This document shows positions 27,487 through 36,456 of a stretch of 64,000 bases of DNA, piece after piece; positions within the stretch are counted from its first letter, which is position 1; each line of letters starts with the position of its first letter. The stretch is from an uncultured Lachnospiraceae bacterium (GTDB lineage Bacteria; Bacillota; Clostridia; Lachnospirales; Lachnospiraceae), in the NCBI GenBank assembly GCA_945919075.1, contig CAMEIX010000013.1, positions 19,834 to 83,833 of the forward strand, written 5' to 3'. Under the pieces are notes generated by a model. That model ran no database searches. It saw only the letters and a list, made by a program, of their open reading frames with translations, and was not told the origin of the DNA. A program made the position numbers and the translations under genes.

Positions 27487-28032
27487 ATGAACGAAGAAAT
27501 AAAGGAACAGGCAGAAAGAACAACGAGGGAAATTATAGAAATTGCGGGATTAAAAAGGGGTCAGATTCTGGTTGTCGGATGTTCCACCAGTGAAGTATGC
27601 GGTGATAAAATCGGAACCAATTCCAATGTGGAAGTGGCTGAGGCTCTTTTTGCCGGGATATATAAAGTGGCAAAGGAGAAGGAGATATTTGTTGCGGCAC
27701 AATGCTGCGAACACTTAAACCGGGCTATTGTGGTGGAGGCTAAAGCAGTTCCTTTTGCGGAAACAGTGAATGTGGTACCTCAGCCGAAAGCAGGAGGATC
27801 TTTGGCAACCACAGCTTATAAGACTTTTGAAGCCCCCGTGGTAGTAGAAGAAATAAAGGCAGATGCGGGCATTGATATTGGTGCCACCCTGATTGGGATG
27901 CATCTGAAAAAAGTTGCTGTACCGGTGAGACTTGTGAATAACCGAATCGGAGAAGCGGGAGTGACCGCAGCCAGAACACGTGCCAAATTCATTGGCGGAG
28001 AAAGAGCGGTTTACGATGTAAACTTGACGTAA
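27487..28032 (+). CDS. ywlG: TIGR01440/UPF0340 family protein (YwlG-like)
   Basis: The 181-residue protein shows the signatures of the YwlG family: VVGCSTSEVCGDKIGTNSN at about 30-48, AAQCCEHLNRAIVVE, and IGATLIGMHLKKVAVPVR. The function is unknown; it is widely conserved in Firmicutes. Length is normal. The gene is preceded by GGGAGAG and stands between the TetR operon and the short FakA-like gene. Confidence 0.93.
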   Translation: MNEEIKEQAERTTREIIEIAGLKRGQILVVGCSTSEVCGDKIGTNSNVEVAEALFAGIYKVAKEKEIFVAAQCCEHLNRAIVVEAKAVPFAETVNVVPQPKAGGSLATTAYKTFEAPVVVEEIKADAGIDIGATLIGMHLKKVAVPVRLVNNRIGEAGVTAARTRAKFIGGERAVYDVNLT

Positions 28033-28100
28033 CAGTTTGAAAATGGTATTCTGTGAGCATTAAAAAACTTATGATATTAGAGTTTACAGGAGGATGAAAC

Positions 28101-28391
28101 ATGAATTTTACCCCTATCGATGCAGAAGATGATCAGTTTGCCTATCGTTATGATACCCAGATGCTGATTGACAGAAGAGACAAAGACTTAGATGAAGATG
28201 AAATTGCGGATTATATCACAGAGAATATTGAAGGGAATTCCCTGATAGCAGCAGGAGATGAGGAGATGGTAAAGGTTCATTTCCATACGAATGAACCGTG
28301 GAAATTACTTGAGTATTGCAGCTCCATCGGCGAAATTTATGATATTGTTGTAGAAGATATGATTCGCCAGTCAGCGGGATTGCAGGGATAA
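28101..28391 (+). CDS. Stand-alone FakA/DAK-like C-terminal fragment protein
   Basis: A 96-residue acidic protein. EGNSLIAAGDEEMVKVHFHTNEPWKLLEY followed by GEIYDIVVEDMIRQ (quoted in two parts; the first is residues 44-72) resembles the middle domain of FakA, the ATP-binding fatty acid kinase subunit of the dihydroxyacetone kinase superfamily. Full FakA has about 550 residues. The start has a good AGGAGG, so it looks like a real small gene or a remnant. The role is unknown. Confidence 0.75.
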   Translation: MNFTPIDAEDDQFAYRYDTQMLIDRRDKDLDEDEIADYITENIEGNSLIAAGDEEMVKVHFHTNEPWKLLEYCSSIGEIYDIVVEDMIRQSAGLQG

Positions 28392-28407
28392 ATAAAGAAT
28401 TATTAAA

Positions 28408-28452
28408 AAGGGGCTGTTGCTTTTACGAATGAGAAGCAACAACCCCATTTTT
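28408..28452. terminator. Bidirectional terminator between the FakA-like gene and asnA
   Basis: GGGGCTGTTGCTT at 28410-28422 pairs with AAGCAACAACCCC at 28434-28446 (one mismatch), with T-rich flanks in both directions. It separates two convergent genes. Confidence 0.88.
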
Positions 28453-28462
28453 ATATCTGAAA

Positions 28463-29473
28463 TTAAAGTAATTGTAAACCGGCTTCTTTTGCCATTTCCA
28501 TAGTTTCTTCGGGCCAGAGAGAGCACTGCACTTCCCCGATATGCGCCTTTCTTAAGAAGAACATACAGATACGGGACTGGCCGATGCCGCCACCGATGGT
28601 GTAGGGAAGCTCCTTATTCAGGATGGCTTTCTGGAATGGTAATTTAGCTCGTTCGGGACAACCGGCCTTTTCCAGCTGGCTTGCAAGGGATTCTTCATCC
28701 ACACGGATACCCATGGAGGAGAGTTCCAGTGCGATATCCAGTACCGGATAGTAAACTAAGATATCAGCATTTAACTCCCAGTCATCATAGTCGGGAGCAC
28801 GTCCGTCATGGGGCTCCCCATTTTCCAGTTTATCCCCAATCTGCATTAAGCAGACAGCACCCTTTGCCTTGGTAATAAAATATTCTCTCTCCTTGGGAGT
28901 ATTGTCAGGGAACATTTCCTCCAGCTCACGGGTAGTAATAAAGAAGATATCATGGGGTAAAATTTCCTCGATGTAATCATAGTGAATAGCCATATATTTT
29001 TCGGTCTTACGAAGTACCTTGTAAACATTCTTTACCGTTTCTTTCAAGGTATCCAGTACGCGGTCTTCTTTTTCAATAACTTTTTCCCAATCCCACTGGT
29101 CCACATAGATGGAATGAATATTGTCCACAATCTCATCGCGGCGGATGGCTTCCATATCCGTATAGAGACCTTCGCCTACATGGAAGCCGTATTTCTTTAA
29201 TGCAAAACGCTTCCATTTTGCAAGGGAATGGACGATTTCAGCACCGCGATTGGGCTGTTCCAAAATGTCAAAGGTTACAGGACGTTCCACACCATTTAAG
29301 TTGTCATTCATACCGGAAGCAGGATCTACGAAAAGAGGTGCGGAAACACGAAGAAGATGTAATCTTTCAGCAAGTAAAGTCTGGAAGAAATCTTTTACTG
29401 TTTTAATAGCAATCTGGGTGTCATAGAGGTTTAACTCTGATTTATACCCTTCAGGAACAAATGATTTTCCCAT
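28463..29473 (-). CDS. asnA: Aspartate--ammonia ligase
   Basis: The 336-residue protein is a class II aminoacyl-tRNA-synthetase-like fold AsnA, which makes asparagine from aspartate, ammonia and ATP. Recognisable parts are LLRVSAPLFVD, VERPVTFDI, VDQWDWEKVI, LPYTIGGGIGQSRI and the C-terminal GEVQCSLWPE. GGAGATTTTT before the ATG at 29473 supports that start over one 18 bases upstream. It is divergent from the DNA-repair cluster, with 154 bases between. Confidence 0.97.
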   Translation of the reverse strand: MGKSFVPEGYKSELNLYDTQIAIKTVKDFFQTLLAERLHLLRVSAPLFVDPASGMNDNLNGVERPVTFDILEQPNRGAEIVHSLAKWKRFALKKYGFHVGEGLYTDMEAIRRDEIVDNIHSIYVDQWDWEKVIEKEDRVLDTLKETVKNVYKVLRKTEKYMAIHYDYIEEILPHDIFFITTRELEEMFPDNTPKEREYFITKAKGAVCLMQIGDKLENGEPHDGRAPDYDDWELNADILVYYPVLDIALELSSMGIRVDEESLASQLEKAGCPERAKLPFQKAILNKELPYTIGGGIGQSRICMFFLRKAHIGEVQCSLWPEETMEMAKEAGLQLL

Positions 29474-29543
29474 AAAAAATCTCCATTTCATACTTAATAA
29501 AATCCTATTCTATTTAACCCCTTTTTCTTCCATTTTGCAATAG

Positions 29544-29555
29544 GAACATTTGTTC
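29544..29555. promoter_or_regulatory. LexA/DinR box 1 upstream of the radical SAM repair operon
   Basis: GAACATTTGTTC is a perfect match to the Firmicute LexA consensus GAAC-N4-GTTC. It lies 8 bases before a -35 element. Confidence 0.8.
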
Positions 29556-29563
29556 GAAAACAC

Positions 29564-29592
29564 TTGCAAAAGGAGAAGAGGTGTGGTAATAT
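29564..29592 (+). promoter_or_regulatory. Promoter of the radical SAM repair operon
   Basis: TTGCAA at 29564-29569 and TAATAT at 29587-29592 with 17 bases between form a good sigma-A promoter. It is flanked on both sides by LexA boxes. Confidence 0.7.
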
Positions 29593-29599
29593 TGACTTA

Positions 29600-29611
29600 G
29601 AACGTATGTTC
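29600..29611. promoter_or_regulatory. LexA/DinR box 2 at the transcription start
   Basis: GAACGTATGTTC is a second perfect GAAC-N4-GTTC box, 7 bases past the -10 element and so over the expected transcription start. Bound LexA would block initiation. Confidence 0.8.
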
Positions 29612-29627
29612 TTTATCGGGAGGAATT

Positions 29628-30980
29628 ATGGAGTATTTAAGTACCGGTGAAATGTCCGTCATGGAGAAATTGGAAATCTTAAGTGATGCCGCAAAATATG
29701 ATGTGGCATGTACATCCAGCGGAGTGGAGAGAAAAGGAAACGGTAAGGACATGGGAAACTGTGTCAAATGTGGAATTTGCCACAGTTTTGCATCCGACGG
29801 CAGATGCATTTCCTTACTCAAGATTCTAATGTCCAATGAATGTATCTATGACTGCAAGTATTGCTTAAACCGCAGATCCAATGATACCAAAAGGGCGACC
29901 TTTACACCGGAGGAAATCTGCGACCTTACGATGCAGTTTTACAGAAGAAATTACATAGAGGGATTGTTTTTAAGCTCCGGTGTGATTGGCAATCCGGATT
30001 ACACGATGGAACTGCTGTACAGAACCCTATTCCTGCTTCGAAGGCAGTATCGTTTTAATGGTTATATTCATGTGAAAGCCATTCCCGGAGCAGATCCAAG
30101 ACTGATTCAAATGACAGGGTTTCTGGCTGACAGGATGAGTGTGAACCTGGAATTGCCTACAGCAGACGGTTTAAGGGCTCTTGCTCCTAATAAACACCGC
30201 AATACCATATTAAAACCCATGCGCCAGATTCAGAACGGCATAGCGGCGAATAAAAATGAACTGGCGTTGTATCATAATGCCCCATCTTTTGTAAGTGGAG
30301 GACAGTCCACCCAGATGATTATCGGTGCCACACCGGAAAGTGATTATCAGATTATGAATGTGGCGGAAAGTCTGTATCAGAAATTTGATTTAAAAAGAGT
30401 TTTTTATTCTGCATTTGTAAAAGTGAATGAGGATAAGGATTTGCCGGCAATACCGGGAGGCCCTCCGCTTCTTCGGGAACACAGATTGTATCAGGCAGAC
30501 TGGTTACTTCGTTTTTACGGCTTTAAGGCTTCGGAGCTTTTGAGTGAGGACAGACCGTTTTTTAATGTTTTGTTGGATCCAAAGGAGGATTGGGCAATTA
30601 GACACCTGGAACAGTTTCCCGTGGAAATTAACAGGGCCGGTTATGATGTCCTTTTACGGGTTCCGGGAATCGGTGTAAAGAGTGCCCAGAGGATTGTGCA
30701 GGCAAGGCGCAGTGCAAAACTGGATTTCCCTGCCCTTAAGAAAATAGGGGTGGTCTTAAAACGCGCACTGTATTTTATTACTTGTAATGGGAAAATGATG
30801 TATCCCACGAAATTGGAAGAGGATTATATTGTACGTAATCTGACGGCGGATGCACAGGAAAAACAGTATTTTTCACAGGATGGGATGACTTACAGACAAT
30901 TGTCCTTATTTGATGACAGAACACTTTTTCAGAAGCCTACAGGAACGGATTCTGTCAAGAGTATCTTGGGGCAGATATAG
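29628..30980 (+). CDS. Putative DNA modification/repair radical SAM protein (TIGR03916)
   Basis: A 450-residue protein. A cysteine-rich leader (CVKCGIC at 45-51, Cys60) precedes the radical SAM motif CIYDCKYC (Cys72, Cys76, Cys79). The C-terminal part carries a helix-hairpin-helix, VPGIGVKSAQRIVQARR, a non-specific DNA-binding element. This combination is diagnostic of TIGR03916, which is known only as a putative DNA modification/repair family and is normally paired with TIGR03915, as here. It follows two LexA boxes, implying induction by DNA damage. GGGAGG sets the ATG. The reaction is unknown. Confidence 0.93.
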   Translation: MEYLSTGEMSVMEKLEILSDAAKYDVACTSSGVERKGNGKDMGNCVKCGICHSFASDGRCISLLKILMSNECIYDCKYCLNRRSNDTKRATFTPEEICDLTMQFYRRNYIEGLFLSSGVIGNPDYTMELLYRTLFLLRRQYRFNGYIHVKAIPGADPRLIQMTGFLADRMSVNLELPTADGLRALAPNKHRNTILKPMRQIQNGIAANKNELALYHNAPSFVSGGQSTQMIIGATPESDYQIMNVAESLYQKFDLKRVFYSAFVKVNEDKDLPAIPGGPPLLREHRLYQADWLLRFYGFKASELLSEDRPFFNVLLDPKEDWAIRHLEQFPVEINRAGYDVLLRVPGIGVKSAQRIVQARRSAKLDFPALKKIGVVLKRALYFITCNGKMMYPTKLEEDYIVRNLTADAQEKQYFSQDGMTYRQLSLFDDRTLFQKPTGTDSVKSILGQI

Positions 30981-31069
30981 AGAAATTTTATGTGAGTATG
31001 ACATTTAAACTGACAGGTATGCTGAAATCGTTCTGAAAGAAGCAGGAATGTAGAAAGACAGGTGATAGG

Positions 31070-31864
31070 ATGCAGGATGAAGGATATCAGACAGTCTTTG
31101 TATGTGAGGACAGTATGGAAGGAATACTTACCGGGATTTATACAGCATATGAAAGCCGCTTACCTCTGAAAAATGTGGAACTTATGGTCAAAACGGAGGC
31201 AAGTCCGAGGCTGTTTACAAGATATACGGATGTTATCAATGATCCTGTGAAAGCACAAAAAGTATCCCGGACCTTAAAGGAGCGACTGGGAGAGGAGCAT
31301 TATTATGATTTTTGTATGATTCTTACTTCCTATCAGGAACGAAAAGCACAGGGAGCATTTGCGGTTGTCCAATGGGTGCTACAGAATCGTATTTATAAAT
31401 CTATTTTTGAACATATGACGGATGACGATATCGGACATGCTTTCCGGTGTTACAGGCATGCCAATTTTGAAATGATGCATTTACGGGGGTTTTTGCGTTT
31501 CGCAGAGTTGGAAGGCGGCGTATTGTACGCGGAAGCAGAGCCGAAGAACAATATTATTGTTTATCTGGCAGAGCATTTTGCAGACCGGTTACCCATGGAG
31601 CATTTTATCATCTGTGATAAGGGACGCGATCTCTATGCCGTACATCCTGCGGGAAAGGAATGGATTCTGCTAAAGGGCTCATCGGAGGAAGAGAAGATAA
31701 GCGAAGCGAAACTCTCTGATGCAGAAATATATTATCAAGAACTGTTTTGCCGGTTCTGCGAGTCGTTATCAATTAAAGAGAGAAGAAATTTGAATTTGCA
31801 AAGAAATATGCTGCCAATCCGTTTCCGCCCCTATATGACGGAGTTTAAGCATCATGGAAAGTGA
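31070..31864 (+). CDS. DUF4130 / TIGR03915 DNA metabolism protein
   Basis: The 264-residue protein shows the family features: FVCEDSMEGILTGIYTAYES at the N-terminus, the central FRCYRHANFEMMHLRGFLRF and the C-terminal RNMLPIRFRPYMTEF. In other bacteria this domain is fused to a uracil-DNA-glycosylase-like (UdgX-type) domain, pointing to DNA repair. It always tends to sit beside the TIGR03916 radical SAM gene and does so here, 89 bases downstream. The activity is unknown. AGGTGATAGG precedes the ATG. Confidence 0.93.
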   Translation: MQDEGYQTVFVCEDSMEGILTGIYTAYESRLPLKNVELMVKTEASPRLFTRYTDVINDPVKAQKVSRTLKERLGEEHYYDFCMILTSYQERKAQGAFAVVQWVLQNRIYKSIFEHMTDDDIGHAFRCYRHANFEMMHLRGFLRFAELEGGVLYAEAEPKNNIIVYLAEHFADRLPMEHFIICDKGRDLYAVHPAGKEWILLKGSSEEEKISEAKLSDAEIYYQELFCRFCESLSIKERRNLNLQRNMLPIRFRPYMTEFKHHGK

Positions 31865-31992
31865 TTTTGTATCATAAACCGGGCGTGACCATAATTGACG
31901 ATGCCGGAAAGTTGGGGTAGTATGTTATTAGTGAAATGACTATGATAGAATGCACGAAATGCGAGTATGTGTTTTCTGGCAAGGGATGCAAT

Positions 31993-34452
31993 ATGGAAGT
32001 TAGAATTTCGGTAAGAAATTTAGTAGAGTTTATATTGCGGAGCGGGGATATTGACAACCGAAGGGCAGGCGGCGCCGATAATGCCATGCAGGAGGGAAGC
32101 AGATTGCACAGAGTCCTGCAAGCACGGATGGGTGGTGACTATGCGTCGGAAGTATATCTGCGCTTTTGTTTTGATACAAAAGATTACCAGATTATTGTAG
32201 ACGGTCGTGCGGATGGTATTTTTACGGATGATGCAGGAATCACTGTGATTGATGAGATTAAAACAACCTACAAGGAATTATTCCGTGTAAAAGAACCCAA
32301 TCCGGTCCATCTTGCACAGGCTAAGGTCTATGCAGCCATATATGGTTTGCAGAATAACAAAGAGATTATTCGAATCCGTATGACCTACTGTAATGTGGAA
32401 ACAGAAGATGTCCGCTATTTTTTTGAAGAGTACACAATGGATGAATTGCAAAATTGGTTTCAGGAGTTACTTCTGCAGTACAAAAAATGGGCGGATTATG
32501 AGTTTGAGTGGAATCTGGAAAGACAGGCTTCCATAGAAAATCTACAGTTCCCGTTCCCTTACAGGGAAGGACAGAGAGATTTGGTGTCTAATGTGTACCG
32601 TACTATCTACCATAAGCGTAAACTGTTTATTGAGGCACCCACGGGTGTTGGCAAAACGATTTCTACGGTTTTCCCGGCTGTGAAGGCTATGGGAAAGAAT
32701 AAGGGAGCCAAAATCTTTTATCTCACCGCAAAGACCATTACCCGAACAGTGGCGGAGGACACCTTTCAACTGTTAAGAAACGCAGGCCTGTCCTTTAAGA
32801 GTGTTACCATAACCGCTAAAGAAAAGATCTGTTTTATGGAGAATGTGGAATGTAATCCGGATGCCTGTCCCTATGCAAAGGGACATCTCGACCGAATCAA
32901 TGATGCGGTATACGATCTGCTTACCCATGAGAGCAGTTTTGATCGTGAAATTATTGAAGAGTATGCAAGAAAGCATCAGGTCTGTCCGTTTGAATTTTGC
33001 CTGGATGTGAGCCTGTTTGCGGATGGGATTATCTGTGACTATAATTATGTTTTTGATCCCCATGTGTATCTGAAAAGATTCTTTGCAGAGGGAAATCAGG
33101 AAGATTATATTTTTTTGGTGGACGAAGCACACAATCTGCTTGACAGAGGCAGGGAAATGTACAGTGCAGAACTGATCAAAGAAAGATTCCTGGAGGTAAA
33201 GCGCGGGATTGCAGAAACAATCAAAGGAATGAAAGGACCGGTACCGGATAAGGCAAGAATCCGCGATTTCGGATCCAAAATGGAGCGTCGGCTGGATAAA
33301 TGCAATAAAGAAATGCTGATTTTGAAGAAGGAGTGTGAGGAACATAATATTCTGACTTCCATCAGCCCACTTGTGCAGGCGGTGGATAGATTACATGATA
33401 CCATGAATGAGTATCTGGAAGAAAATGATGATAACCCGGCACGTAAGGATATTTTGGACTTTTATTTTGAGTTATCGCATTTTCTGCTAATTTATGATCT
33501 GATGGATGACGGATATGTAACATACTCCGAACTGCAGGAGAACGGCAGCTTTAAGGTTAAACTTTTTTGCGTAGACCCGGCAAATAACCTAAAAGAATGT
33601 ATGGAGAGAAGCAGGAGTACGATTTTGTTCTCTGCCACTTTTCTGCCAATTCAATACTATAAGAAACTTTTGGGCGGGGAAGCGGAAGATTACGAGGTGT
33701 ATGCACACTCAATATTTGAACCGGAGAAGCGGGCACTGTATATATGCGATGATGTTACGAGCAAATATACAAGGCGAAACGAGTCAGAGTACTTGAAAAT
33801 TGCCGGATGCATTCATAATATTGTCAAAAACAGACACGGAAATTATATGGTTTTCTTCCCTTCCCATGCGTTTCTGATGGAAGTGTATGAATGCTATCAG
33901 GAGTATTTTGCAGGGGAAGATGTAGAGTGTATTATTCAGGAAGAATTTATGAATGAGCAGAAGCGGGAGGAGTTTTTAGAAAGATTTTCGTCCCAGCCCC
34001 CGGATTTCAGCAGTATTCATATGGATATTGAGATGGATTTCACGGAAAGTACGGATTCCGAAGACCGAATTTTGATTGGATTTTGTGTACTTGGAGGCAT
34101 TTTTTCGGAAGGGATTGACTTAAAGAGGGATAGTTTGATTGGAGCTATCATAGTAGGGACAGGACTGCCGCAGGTTTGCTTCGAAAGAGAAATCTTAAAA
34201 AATTACTTTGATGAGAGAGAAGAAAACGGATTCGATTATGCATATCGTTTTCCGGGAATGAATAAGGTTCTCCAGGCAGCGGGGCGAGTGATCCGAACGG
34301 CGGACGACGTAGGAATCATAGCCCTATTGGATGAAAGATTTGTACAAAATTCGTACAAAAGATTATTTCCCAAAGAGTGGGAGAACTATGAAGTAGTAAG
34401 AAGCGAGAATATATCCAAAAAAATAGAAAAATTTTGGGATTCCTGGTTATGA
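31993..34452 (+). CDS. PD-(D/E)XK nuclease fused to XPD/DinG-type helicase
   Basis: An 819-residue protein. The first about 125 residues are a RecB-like nuclease: EGSRLH (34-39), GRADG with Asp74, DEIK (87-90) and QAKVYAA. Next comes a superfamily 2 helicase of the XPD/DinG class: APTGVGKT (215-222), a four-cysteine iron-sulfur region (CFMENVEC, CPYA, CPFEFC), FLVDEAH, and the late GRVIRTADD motif VI. The ATG at 31993 follows AAGGGA; upstream in-frame starts have no ribosome site. It is the third gene of the LexA-box cluster, though a 128-base gap leaves room for its own promoter. A terminator follows. Confidence 0.92.
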   Translation: MEVRISVRNLVEFILRSGDIDNRRAGGADNAMQEGSRLHRVLQARMGGDYASEVYLRFCFDTKDYQIIVDGRADGIFTDDAGITVIDEIKTTYKELFRVKEPNPVHLAQAKVYAAIYGLQNNKEIIRIRMTYCNVETEDVRYFFEEYTMDELQNWFQELLLQYKKWADYEFEWNLERQASIENLQFPFPYREGQRDLVSNVYRTIYHKRKLFIEAPTGVGKTISTVFPAVKAMGKNKGAKIFYLTAKTITRTVAEDTFQLLRNAGLSFKSVTITAKEKICFMENVECNPDACPYAKGHLDRINDAVYDLLTHESSFDREIIEEYARKHQVCPFEFCLDVSLFADGIICDYNYVFDPHVYLKRFFAEGNQEDYIFLVDEAHNLLDRGREMYSAELIKERFLEVKRGIAETIKGMKGPVPDKARIRDFGSKMERRLDKCNKEMLILKKECEEHNILTSISPLVQAVDRLHDTMNEYLEENDDNPARKDILDFYFELSHFLLIYDLMDDGYVTYSELQENGSFKVKLFCVDPANNLKECMERSRSTILFSATFLPIQYYKKLLGGEAEDYEVYAHSIFEPEKRALYICDDVTSKYTRRNESEYLKIAGCIHNIVKNRHGNYMVFFPSHAFLMEVYECYQEYFAGEDVECIIQEEFMNEQKREEFLERFSSQPPDFSSIHMDIEMDFTESTDSEDRILIGFCVLGGIFSEGIDLKRDSLIGAIIVGTGLPQVCFEREILKNYFDEREENGFDYAYRFPGMNKVLQAAGRVIRTADDVGIIALLDERFVQNSYKRLFPKEWENYEVVRSENISKKIEKFWDSWL

Positions 34453-34469
34453 GCCGGGAATCTTTTTTT
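34437..34469 (+). terminator. Terminator of the nuclease-helicase gene
   Basis: GATTCCTGG pairs with CCGGGAATC (one G-T pair) around an 8-base loop containing the stop codon, followed by TTTTTTT. Confidence 0.85.
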
Positions 34470-35002
34470 ACGGCAAATAGCATAACATAAAATAGATATA
34501 GTTAATAAAATATGTAAATAAGACGAAAGGACTATCAAAGAACAAAAGTTTGCTTTATGACACATAAATATGCAAGAATGACGTCAAAAATAGTGGTATA
34601 TGACACATGTGTTATTTTGTGGATAACTTTGTGGATTTTGTGGATTATAATTTTGAATGTCAATAAATACAAGAAAAAAAGACATATATAACAATTTTTA
34701 TGTCATTTGAAATATGCAAGAAAATATTCATAACGACTTTAGAGGTCAAAATAAGTATGTAAACTAATCATGGAATTATGAAATTCATATTTTAGGCTCA
34801 AAAAACTGAAAAAACGATATTTTAAAATAGGGCGTATTGGTGGAACAAATTCAGTAAAATATAGGGATAAAGCATTTTACAAAGCATTGTTTAGAGGATA
34901 TAATAGGGAAGATAATAAAAAGCAGAGAGGAAATATATAATATAAAATGCGAAAGATAAACAGTAACTTGCAATCCTTGTAATGAATACTGTAGGGAGAA
35001 AC
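34470..35002. other. AT-rich intergenic region with three DnaA-box-like 9-mers
   Basis: No gene is seen in this stretch of about 530 bases. TGTGGATAA at 34618-34626 is a perfect DnaA box (complement TTATCCACA); TGTGGATTT at 34630-34638 and TGTGGATTA at 34639-34647 are near matches in the same orientation. The flanks are very AT-rich. ATGACACAT and ATATGCAAGAA each occur twice nearby. No dnaA, dnaN or rpmH gene is close, so this is not a typical origin. Confidence 0.5.
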
Positions 35003-36364
35003 ATGAAACTTAGCTCGGAAAGAAAAATCACAATATTATATTTGCTCATTTACCTCATAGCAGCACTCAGTATCGCATTGCATCAGCCTTTGTATGATAC
35101 TCCGCCTGAATTTGGAAATCCCCCGGATGAACATTCCCGCTATATGGTACCGCTTTATATTTGTAACCACGGGACTCTGCCAACCGGATTTGAAGAAGAG
35201 CTGTTTAGCGGGGGATGCAAGTGGACTTATGGCTTTTATACCCTTTTGCCCTATATGGTGCAGGGGTATGCCATGCGCTTTGTAAATCTTTTTACCGATT
35301 CGCCGCTGGCACTTTTGTATACAGCGCGGCTTGTAAATGTATTCATAGGTTTTCTGATGGCCATTGTGGTATTGAAAATAGGAAAAAAACTCTTTCTAAA
35401 TGACAATGTGCGATGGCTGTTTTGCTTTTTGGTCACATTTTTGCCGCAAAGCCTGTTTTTGCATACGTATGTGAATCCGGATTCTATGTGCCTTTTGTCC
35501 ACAGCCTTGATGATTTATGGTATATTATGTGGATATGAAGATGGATTTTCCCTAAAATCATCTGCTGTTATGACACTTGGGATTATTCTTTGCGCACTTT
35601 CCTATTACAATGCCTATGGTTTCATTGTTTCCATGGTCCTATTGTTTACAGCCTATTTCTTTAAAAAGGAAGAGGGAAAACTTTCGTTTGAATGGAGACC
35701 TTTTTTGAAAAAAGGGTTTTTGATTGCAGGGGTGGTGCTGCTTTGTATCAGTTGGTCCTTTATCCGGAATTATGTGTTGTATGACGGGGATTTTATCGGA
35801 CTGGAAACCAAGGAAAATTTTATTAAATCCTTTGGCATTGCAAGAGAAACTTTTGAAAGCAGGGGAGAGTCACCGCTTACCATGTTAACATCTACCAGCT
35901 TTTTACCCAAGGTAGTCATCAGTTTTATTGCAAATTACGGGTCCGGTACCATTTATGCATTCCTTCCCATTTATGGATTTTTCCTGCTTTTATTCCTGCT
36001 TGGCTTTGCAGGTCTCTTCTTTCCGGGCGGGGATGCCGTTTGGCTTTCCGATATCCCAAAAGGAAAGAGAGTATTTTTCCATGCCAATATGCTGTTTTGT
36101 ATTGTCATGCCGTTTATTCTGCTGATCAAATATGCTTACAGTGTGGATTATCAGGCGCAGGGCAGATATATTATGCCCGGTGTAATTCTCATCATGGGTT
36201 ATCTGTGTCATGGTCTGGAAAAACTACCCTTCCTAAAAATGTTGGATGACAGAAAAAGAAAAGTAGTATTTGCACTTCTTTCTGCGTCTGTGGTTGCAGC
36301 ACTTTTTATCATGATTTTTGCAAATGCCATGCCGGTCTATAACAAAACCGGGGTGTTAGGATGA
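35003..36364 (+). CDS. DUF2142/GT-C-like polytopic membrane protein
   Basis: A 453-residue protein with about eleven membrane segments. The first outside loop carries PPDEHSRY, the acidic pair typical of GT-C glycosyltransferases and of DUF2142. Later YTARLVNVFIGFL and QGRYIMPG resemble that family. It may transfer a sugar from a lipid carrier to a surface molecule. The ATG at 35003 is preceded by TAGGGAGAA; the ATG at 34982 has no ribosome site. It is monocistronic, with a hairpin terminator downstream. Confidence 0.82.
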   Translation: MKLSSERKITILYLLIYLIAALSIALHQPLYDTPPEFGNPPDEHSRYMVPLYICNHGTLPTGFEEELFSGGCKWTYGFYTLLPYMVQGYAMRFVNLFTDSPLALLYTARLVNVFIGFLMAIVVLKIGKKLFLNDNVRWLFCFLVTFLPQSLFLHTYVNPDSMCLLSTALMIYGILCGYEDGFSLKSSAVMTLGIILCALSYYNAYGFIVSMVLLFTAYFFKKEEGKLSFEWRPFLKKGFLIAGVVLLCISWSFIRNYVLYDGDFIGLETKENFIKSFGIARETFESRGESPLTMLTSTSFLPKVVISFIANYGSGTIYAFLPIYGFFLLLFLLGFAGLFFPGGDAVWLSDIPKGKRVFFHANMLFCIVMPFILLIKYAYSVDYQAQGRYIMPGVILIMGYLCHGLEKLPFLKMLDDRKRKVVFALLSASVVAALFIMIFANAMPVYNKTGVLG

Positions 36365-36375
36365 AAAACGGTAAT

Positions 36376-36420
36376 AGGTAAGCGCTAACCTTATATAAAC
36401 GGATGGCGCTTACTTTTCGT
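36376..36420 (+). terminator. Hairpin terminator after the DUF2142 gene
   Basis: GTAAGCGC at 36378-36385 pairs perfectly with GCGCTTAC at 36406-36413, followed by TTTTCGTTTT. The T-run is interrupted, so strength is uncertain. Confidence 0.7.
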
Positions 36421-36456
36421 TTTAAACAAAATTTCTTATGGAAAATGTAAAATTTA

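Noticed and set aside
34618..34647. Chromosomal origin of replication
   Set aside because: DnaA-box-like sites exist, but dnaA, dnaN, rpmH and similar origin genes are absent nearby.
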